Position numbers and translations under genes: made by a program
Shown here: piece by piece, positions 6,592 through 10,570 of the stretch
Layout of the letters: each line of letters begins with the position of its first letter
How positions within the stretch are numbered: position 1 is the first letter of the stretch
Notes under the pieces: generated by a model
Databases searched by the model: none
What the model saw: only the letters and a program-made list of their open reading frames with translations
Told to the model about the DNA's origin: nothing
Assembly (NCBI GenBank): GCA_026985375.1
Contig: JALSQP010000098.1
Span: forward strand, 1 to 10,570
DNA: 10,570 bases
Reading direction: 5' to 3'
Source: Desulfurococcales archaeon
GTDB taxonomy: Archaea; Thermoproteota; Thermoprotei_A; Sulfolobales; Desulfurococcaceae

Positions 6592-7134
6592 TTATAAACC
6601 CGTTATTTTGATTTTCACAGCATCCTTGTCCTGATAGATATCTAGTTTTGCTCTCCCGACATACACCCATGCCGCTGGAAATGGCCACGTAATAAAGTTT
6701 ATAGTTGATTTAGCATTCACTATTATTACTGCCTTCTCTGATCTTATGTCTAAATCATCATCTATGAATATTTGTACACTGTCCTTATCTCCCCATATTC
6801 TTAATTTTAAAGGAATTAATACGGCTTTTATCCTCTCTTTCTCCCTATTTATCTTCTTAAAGGTATCGTTGATTATTTTCTCATCTACATAACTCTTATC
6901 ATAAACTACTATGGCTCCATTCTCTTCACGAATTTCTGGTAACCGGTCGAACCAGGCATTTAGACCTATAATCTCACGGTAGATCTCTATAGACGCTCTG
7001 TCACAGCCCTTTAGGTATGCATGACTAGTATGATAATCGCGCCCAGCTACGCTAATTCTCCCCTTCTCAACCTTAACATTTATACTAGCTTCCTCAATCT
7101 TCTTCGGCAGGAATTTGTTTTTCACTCTTGCCAC
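6592..7134 (-). CDS. Hypothetical protein, unrecognised
   Basis: A 180-residue protein that I do not recognise. It looks soluble, with mixed charged helices (about 84-103) and a beta-rich second half (AVLIPLKLRIWG, VQIFIDDDLDI, KAVIIVNA, NFITWPFPAAWVYVGRAKLDIY, VKIKITGL). There is no signal peptide, metal-binding cluster or membrane segment. The amino-acid composition is normal for a real crenarchaeal protein, and the frame has no overlapping rival. The GTG at 7134 has no ribosome-binding site and could be leaderless from the TATA box at 7162-7170. A GTG at 7125 has GGTG ten bases upstream and is an equal alternative (177 residues). Its promoter lies in the end of the decayed tnpB, so it may be a cargo gene, a gene caught by insertion, or simply adjacent. 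Confidence 0.7.
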   Translation of the reverse strand: MARVKNKFLPKKIEEASINVKVEKGRISVAGRDYHTSHAYLKGCDRASIEIYREIIGLNAWFDRLPEIREENGAIVVYDKSYVDEKIINDTFKKINREKERIKAVLIPLKLRIWGDKDSVQIFIDDDLDIRSEKAVIIVNAKSTINFITWPFPAAWVYVGRAKLDIYQDKDAVKIKITGL

Positions 7135-7154
7135 CGAATAGATTTGTAGTGGTT

Positions 7155-7206
7155 GCCCGTGCTTTATATTTTCAATATTTCGGAAACCATGAGAACTTGC
7201 ACGGGC
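7155..7206 (-). repeat. 8-bp inverted repeat at the tnpB remnant 3' end
   Basis: GCCCGTGC at 7155-7162 and GCACGGGC at 7199-7206 are perfect inverted copies 36 bases apart. One arm lies in the last tnpB codons (EEPVQV) and the other just after the stop. In IS200/IS605 elements the right end and the guide RNA made from it are structured and overlap the tnpB 3' end, so this may be a remnant stem. The role is inferred. Confidence 0.4.
7162..7170 (-). promoter_or_regulatory. Putative TATA box for the 180-codon minus-strand gene, inside tnpB remnant end
   Basis: On the minus strand the sequence reads aatataaag, a good archaeal TATA box. Its centre at about 7166 predicts transcription from about 7140, just before the GTG at 7134. 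The box includes the ancestral TAA stop of the tnpB remnant (7164-7166). Confidence 0.45.
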
Positions 7207-7745
7207 TCCTCCTCATCCCTTCTTGGGGCTACATCTGTCTGGGGGGCGTTCAGGGCTTCCACGGAACCACGGGCTCCGCATCCCGAGTGAGTGATCTTGG
7301 TCCTTTTAGAGCTGGGTTCCATGAAGCAACAATGTCCCTGGTAACGGCATGTCCATCAGGTATCCTAGCCCATCTATAGTTGATAAACATTGGCTTACCT
7401 CCTATAGGTGATGCCCTGGAGGCGTTCTTCGGATTAACAAGTACTACTGGTATTCTGTCTATTAAAGCCTTGTAGTATATGTATGATTGTATTCTACGGT
7501 GCGTCCAAAGAGATAGCTTCTTATCGAATACCTTTCTCTCATCAGCTTTGTTCCTAAGCTTACCTAAATCCTCTAGGATAACTAATGCATTGTATTTCTT
7601 GGGCTATCTCTACTATGATCCTAGCTATATAGTGGCATGAATCAAGTAATATATTCTTCGCCCTCCTTCCATGTCACCTTATTGCTTCTCTTATTATTCT
7701 AACGCATCTCCATAATTTTTGAAAACCTCATAATGCTCAAATGAA
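7164..7745 (-). pseudogene. tnpB: Decayed, 5'-truncated IS605-family tnpB (OrfB)
   Basis: Reading the minus strand from about 7738 downward gives, across several frames, the C-terminal half of an archaeal TnpB: EHYEVFKNYGDAL, RAKNILLDSCHYIARIIVEIAQE, then NALVILEDLGKLRNKADE, a long stretch to GGKPMFINYRWARIPDGHAVTRDIVASWN, and finally NAPQTDVAPRRDEEEPVQ to the stop at 7164-7166. Lesions are a frameshift near 7697-7702, an in-frame TGA at 7674-7676, a one-base insertion in an A run at 7595-7597, and a frameshift at 7253-7255 giving a stop at 7250-7252. The RuvC-II Glu (LEDLG) and RuvC-III Asp (TRD) remain legible; RuvC-I and the N-terminal half are gone. The zinc-finger CPxCGG site reads SPIGG. 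It cannot encode a working nuclease. Confidence 0.85.
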
Positions 7746-7800
7746 CGAATAGTCTAGCCTTAATACTCTCTTCTACATTTCACTAGATAAGGGGAGCACT

Positions 7801-8463
7801 ATGAGAATTCTAGCACTCACCGATATACATGGCAGGATTTCCAAAACTAAAAAGATTCTTGCCTCTATTGGACAAGTAGATGCAATAATAGTGGCTGGAG
7901 ACATAACTCATTTTGAGCCTTGGGGAAAAGCAGCTGAAATACTTGAGATACTACGGGAGTCTTCTAAAGGTATGGTACTTTTTATACCTGGCAATTGCGA
8001 CGATCCGGAGCTTTTAAATTATGAGGACGAAGATAATGGTGTTATAAACATTCATGGTAAATCCTATGGCATAAACAACTATATTGTGTTCGGTATAGGT
8101 GGAAGTAACCCGACACCCTTCGGTACACCTATTGAGTTTTCTGAAGAAAAAATCTCGGAGATACTCGACAAGTTTGAAGAAGATACAAGCCGACGTAACA
8201 TCATTGTGGTCACCCATGCACCGATCTATGGTATCAACGATAAAATTATGGGTGTACATGTTGGCTCCAAAGCACTTCACGATTTCTTAGAAAAATATTC
8301 AGATAAAATACGTCTGTGGATTACTGGTCATCTACATGAGTATAGGTATGCTATAAACTATAATGATACGATCATAATTAATCCGGGACCTGCTATGCGT
8401 GGATACTATGGATTAATCGAAATAAGCCATGAAAAAGTAAAAACATATCTAGGTAGTATATGA
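7801..8463 (+). CDS. Calcineurin-like metallophosphoesterase
   Basis: A 220-residue protein with the complete dimetal phosphoesterase motif set: DxH in TDIHG (Asp 8, His 10), GD (33-34), GNCDD (64-68, Asn 65), the histidine in VTHAP (His 139), GHLHE (176-180) and the closing NPGP (194-197). The length fits compact single-domain archaeal phosphoesterases; there is no cap domain, signal peptide or membrane anchor, so it acts in the cytoplasm. The substrate (phosphodiester of a nucleic acid, cyclic nucleotide or small molecule) cannot be inferred. The ATG has AAGGGGAG at 7789-7796. It begins just after the truncated 5' edge of the tnpB remnant and converges with the HAD gene, leaving only 13 bases between stop codons. 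Confidence 0.9.
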   Translation: MRILALTDIHGRISKTKKILASIGQVDAIIVAGDITHFEPWGKAAEILEILRESSKGMVLFIPGNCDDPELLNYEDEDNGVINIHGKSYGINNYIVFGIGGSNPTPFGTPIEFSEEKISEILDKFEEDTSRRNIIVVTHAPIYGINDKIMGVHVGSKALHDFLEKYSDKIRLWITGHLHEYRYAINYNDTIIINPGPAMRGYYGLIEISHEKVKTYLGSI

Positions 8464-8476
8464 GTAACAACTTGCT

Positions 8477-9262
8477 TTAATCAAAGAGCTCTGGATAATC
8501 ATTTATGAAAGAATACAGATCCTTGGCTACATATGTTGGCGTATAAGGCGATGATTCAAGGTCTTCTGGCTTCGAAGTGCCGGTCAGCACTAACAACGTA
8601 TCTACACCAGCACGAACGCCTAAGGCAATATCTGTGTCCAGACTATCACCTATAACTAGGACTTCTTCTTTATTTGTAGATTTAATCGCGAGATCAAGTA
8701 TCCAAGTGTTTGGTTTGCCAGCGTTAAAATCTGGTTTTCTACCAGTAGTTCTTACTATCATCTCGACTATTGATCCGGCACCAGGATCAAGCCCATCTTC
8801 TATGGGTAGTGTCGAGTCAGTGTTTGTAACAACAAATACTGCTCCTCTGCTAATCATTCTTGAGGCTACTCTAACTTTACTATACGTTACGTGTCTATCC
8901 AGACCCGCAATGACGTGATCGGCTATCATATCCTGTGATACGGGGATCAAACCGTTGACTACTGCTTCATAATAAAGCCCTGCCTCGCCTATGATGAACA
9001 CGAACCTGCCACCTTGTTCTTTAATCCATCTGGTTGCGGCATAGGCGGAAGTAATAATGTCGTCTACACTGGCTTGCAGACCTAATTTTCTAAGAATTTC
9101 CGCGTATTCTGGCCGTGACTTGGTCGCATTATTCGTTAGATACTTTATCTTAATACCTCTGGCGATCAGTTGATTCAACGCCACTATGTTCTGTTTTAAT
9201 GGTTTACCTCCTCTCCACACTACTCCATCGAGATCAGTTACGACAAGACTGTATTTTTTCAT
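8477..9262 (-). CDS. HAD superfamily subclass IIA phosphatase (NagD-like)
   Basis: A 261-residue HAD hydrolase. Motif I is DLDGVVWRG (Asp 10 nucleophile, Asp 12 acid/base), motif II is TNN (43-45), motif III is the Lys of AGKP (183), and motif IV is GDSLDTD (205-211; Asp 206, Asp 211). The long segment between motifs II and III (about 70-180) is the type IIA cap. Relatives are annotated as NagD, 4-nitrophenylphosphatase or phosphoglycolate phosphatase; the substrate is not predictable. The GxGS segment (GAGSIVEMI, 161-169) is typical of this subclass. The start ATG overlaps the previous gene's TGA (9259-9262), with GAGGCGAG inside that gene as ribosome-binding site, so the two are co-translated. 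Confidence 0.9.
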   Translation of the reverse strand: MKKYSLVVTDLDGVVWRGGKPLKQNIVALNQLIARGIKIKYLTNNATKSRPEYAEILRKLGLQASVDDIITSAYAATRWIKEQGGRFVFIIGEAGLYYEAVVNGLIPVSQDMIADHVIAGLDRHVTYSKVRVASRMISRGAVFVVTNTDSTLPIEDGLDPGAGSIVEMIVRTTGRKPDFNAGKPNTWILDLAIKSTNKEEVLVIGDSLDTDIALGVRAGVDTLLVLTGTSKPEDLESSPYTPTYVAKDLYSFINDYPELFD

Positions 9263-9540
9263 AGAATACTCGCCTCTATTTTCCCGAGAATCTTCTTCGC
9301 TAGAACTTCAATGTTTTCTCCAAAAGCATATAGTCCTCTCGGATCATATTCGAGCATTCTACACTCCATTGTCGACACTTTATCTGCTTTCATGATCTTT
9401 GCATAGGGTGCTTTACCTGTCAGAGAAATGCATAAAATATAGTCTTCGTCGGCATACCGTGCTATGCACATAATGTATTTGCCCTGGTCTTCGCACAAGA
9501 TTTTGTCAAAATATTTTGATAAAACAGTCCTGATACTCAT
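9259..9540 (-). CDS. Hypothetical small protein, unrecognised
   Basis: A 93-residue protein (96 if the GTG at 9549 is used) that I do not recognise. It has four cysteines (IL-C, IM-C, IL-C and ME-C) that do not form a recognisable zinc motif, a central pair of hydrophobic strands (KYIMCIARY, DYILCISLTG) and a C-terminal helix (NIEVLAKKILGKI). It is likely a soluble alpha/beta protein. The ATG at 9540 is preferred because GTGATC at 9544-9549 places a ribosome-binding site at the same distance as in neighbouring genes. It ends in an ATGA overlap with the HAD phosphatase gene and follows the 79-aa gene by 26 bases, so all three probably form one transcript. The tight coupling suggests a role tied to the phosphatase, but nothing proves it. 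Confidence 0.68.
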   Translation of the reverse strand: MSIRTVLSKYFDKILCEDQGKYIMCIARYADEDYILCISLTGKAPYAKIMKADKVSTMECRMLEYDPRGLYAFGENIEVLAKKILGKIEASIL

Positions 9541-9566
9541 AAGGATCACTCATCTTTAGAAAAACA

Positions 9567-9806
9567 TCAGACTAGATAGAGTTTTTTCCTCACTTCATCA
9601 GGTACGTCGTCTTCTCTTAAGATGTAGTGTGATAGTGGGGCTTCCTTGGTTTTAGGTCCAACGACTATATATCTCGTCGGATCATTTATGTCGAATGATT
9701 CCTCTTTCTTACCCTTCTTTTTGAGCCTTATGTTTAGTACTCTTACCTTGACGTACCATCCATCTTTTCTCTGTATGTAAATATATTTGCCGTGTTTGCC
9801 CCCCAT
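9567..9806 (-). CDS. Small basic conserved crenarchaeal-type protein
   Basis: A 79-residue protein starting MGGKHGKYIYI. It is lysine rich around 28-35 (RLKKKGKKEE), beta-rich at the start (KYIYIQRKDGWYVKVRVL) and has a short acidic helix near the end (DDVPDEVRKKL). From memory it resembles small crenarchaeal proteins labelled DUF5622; I cannot verify this. The basic loop would suit nucleic-acid or ribosome contact, which is only inference. The ATG has GGTGATT at 9811-9817 (four bases away). A TATA-like element at 9853-9861 would start transcription near 9831, giving a short leader with this site. It is the first gene of the likely unit with the small unknown protein and the HAD phosphatase. 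Confidence 0.75.
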   Translation of the reverse strand: MGGKHGKYIYIQRKDGWYVKVRVLNIRLKKKGKKEESFDINDPTRYIVVGPKTKEAPLSHYILREDDVPDEVRKKLYLV

Positions 9807-9852
9807 TCATAATCACCCATTCTTCCTGATTGGAGAAAAGTATTCATAGGCG

Positions 9853-9861
9853 AATATAAGG
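9853..9861 (-). promoter_or_regulatory. Putative TATA box of the 79-aa / HAD gene set
   Basis: On the minus strand the sequence reads cttatattc in the 65-base gap after the GtrA-type gene. Its position predicts transcription from about 9831, with a leader of about 25 bases that contains the GGTGATT ribosome-binding site. Confidence 0.42.
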
Positions 9862-9871
9862 ATTTATTCTC

Positions 9872-10570
9872 CTATTTCTTCCAGGTATAGAATCTCCCTA
9901 TCAAGTAGTTTAGAATAAATCCTGCGAGTATTCCAAAAGCAGCACTAACAAGCACCTCGAAGTGGAGTAGACCTGTGAGTAGGCCTATGGTTGCAGACTG
10001 GGCTAATAGGCTCCCAAGACTGGCTAGATGATACTTAAGCCACCGCTTTATCCTCGACAATAGGTCTCTCTCTAGTTCTAAGTCTCTGAAAGTCCATAGT
10101 TCGTGCAGGATAAAGTTCCAGGATAAGCTTATCTCGAAGCCCGTATATGCCATGAGAAATAGGCCTAGGGGGGATGTGAGGAGTGTTGGATAATGTGTAC
10201 TTAGAAATTGTATTGTGCCGAGATTAACTATTGCGCCTGAGAAGCCTACGAGGCCGAATTTGATAATGCGTAGGGGCTCATGTAGAGCTATTAGGAGTGT
10301 CTTCGGCAGTCTGCCATATATCGTTAGGACGTAGTCATATAGTGGTACATCGTATAGTACCTCAACTATCCTTGTAGCCCTTTCTAAAAGATCATCGAGA
10401 CTGGTTATATTATTGATTTTCTGAACAAGATCCCTCCTAATGATCACTGCAAGACTTGACTGAAGCTTGTCATTCTTTAAAGGAATAGGGGATTTAGACA
10501 ATGTAAGTAAGAGGCGTGAAAATGGAGACTTGGGCTTTCCTATCACTATGACCATGTCATTATCCTTAAA
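9872..10570 (-). CDS. GtrA-type membrane protein with N-terminal glycosyltransferase-like remainder (5' end outside window)
   Basis: The minus-strand frame stays open through base 10570 (FKDND precedes the ATG at 10555), so the true start lies outside. Counting from that ATG, residues about 96-226 are a GtrA-like domain with four predicted membrane helices (about 98-118, 127-148, 178-198, 202-221), the family WNF (146-148) and the closing NYLIGRFYTWK. GtrA proteins are thought to help move polyprenyl-linked sugars across the membrane. Residues 1-95 are soluble; their order (VIVIGKPKS, SSLAVIIRRDLVQKI, ATRIVEVLYDVPLYDY) recalls the end of a GT2 dolichol-phosphate sugar transferase, where fused GtrA domains are common, but the usual motifs are weak. 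It is separated from the downstream 79-aa gene by a gap containing a promoter. Confidence 0.82.
   Translation of the reverse strand, partial: FKDNDMVIVIGKPKSPFSRLLLTLSKSPIPLKNDKLQSSLAVIIRRDLVQKINNITSLDDLLERATRIVEVLYDVPLYDYVLTIYGRLPKTLLIALHEPLRIIKFGLVGFSGAIVNLGTIQFLSTHYPTLLTSPLGLFLMAYTGFEISLSWNFILHELWTFRDLELERDLLSRIKRWLKYHLASLGSLLAQSATIGLLTGLLHFEVLVSAAFGILAGFILNYLIGRFYTWKK

Noticed and set aside
7128..7379. Open plus-strand frame of 83 codons over the gap region
   Set aside because: It is antisense to the tnpB remnant, whose minus-strand protein similarity explains this DNA; the plus-strand product has unlikely composition.
1..10570. CRISPR arrays, tRNA or rRNA genes
   Set aside because: No regularly spaced repeats and no tRNA-like or rRNA-like stretches were seen on reading through; the gaps between genes are mostly too short.

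Overview
The window reads as a chromosomal segment of a hyperthermophilic crenarchaeon, most likely in or near the Desulfurococcales. The grounds are the gene content (NucS nuclease, Sm-like protein, Mut7-C RNase, AMMECR1 protein, several CBS-domain proteins, a GtrA-type membrane protein), TATA-type promoters, frequent TTG/GTG starts, and ribosome-binding sites of the GAGGTGAT type complementary to archaeal 16S rRNA. In most genes the GG of that site lies 9-12 bases before the start codon. I used this spacing to choose between start codons at several genes. I cannot name the genus with confidence.

Left part (1-4842), all on the + strand: the 3' end of nucS, overlapping a class I methyltransferase; an Sm-like RNA-binding protein; three CBS-domain proteins with two, four and four CBS modules; a Mut7-C PIN-like RNase with a zinc ribbon; and an AMMECR1-domain protein joined to the RNase by an ATGA overlap. 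The common theme is nucleic-acid handling and probable adenine-nucleotide sensing, but the CBS targets cannot be read from sequence.

Middle (4825-7800): an unrecognised minus-strand gene whose C-terminal part resembles a V4R ligand-binding domain. It converges on and overlaps the AMMECR1 gene by 18 bases. It shares a 151-base divergent promoter region, which holds a perfect 15-bp palindrome, with nadE (NAD+ synthetase). nadE converges on an unrecognised 180-codon minus-strand gene. Bases 7164-7745 are a decayed, 5'-truncated IS605-type tnpB on the minus strand, with at least three frameshifts and one in-frame stop. Its last codons coincide with the TATA box of the 180-codon gene.

Right part (7801-10570): a calcineurin-like metallophosphoesterase (+) converges on a minus-strand set made of a 79-aa basic protein, a 93-96-aa unknown protein and a HAD-IIA phosphatase, the last two joined by an ATGA overlap. 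At the right edge is a minus-strand GtrA-type membrane protein, open at the window end, that appears to carry the tail of a glycosyltransferase-like domain.

I saw no tRNA, rRNA, CRISPR array or intact mobile element. The clearest non-routine items are the tnpB remnant with its flanking inverted repeat, the V4R-like gene with its palindrome, and the dense block of CBS genes.
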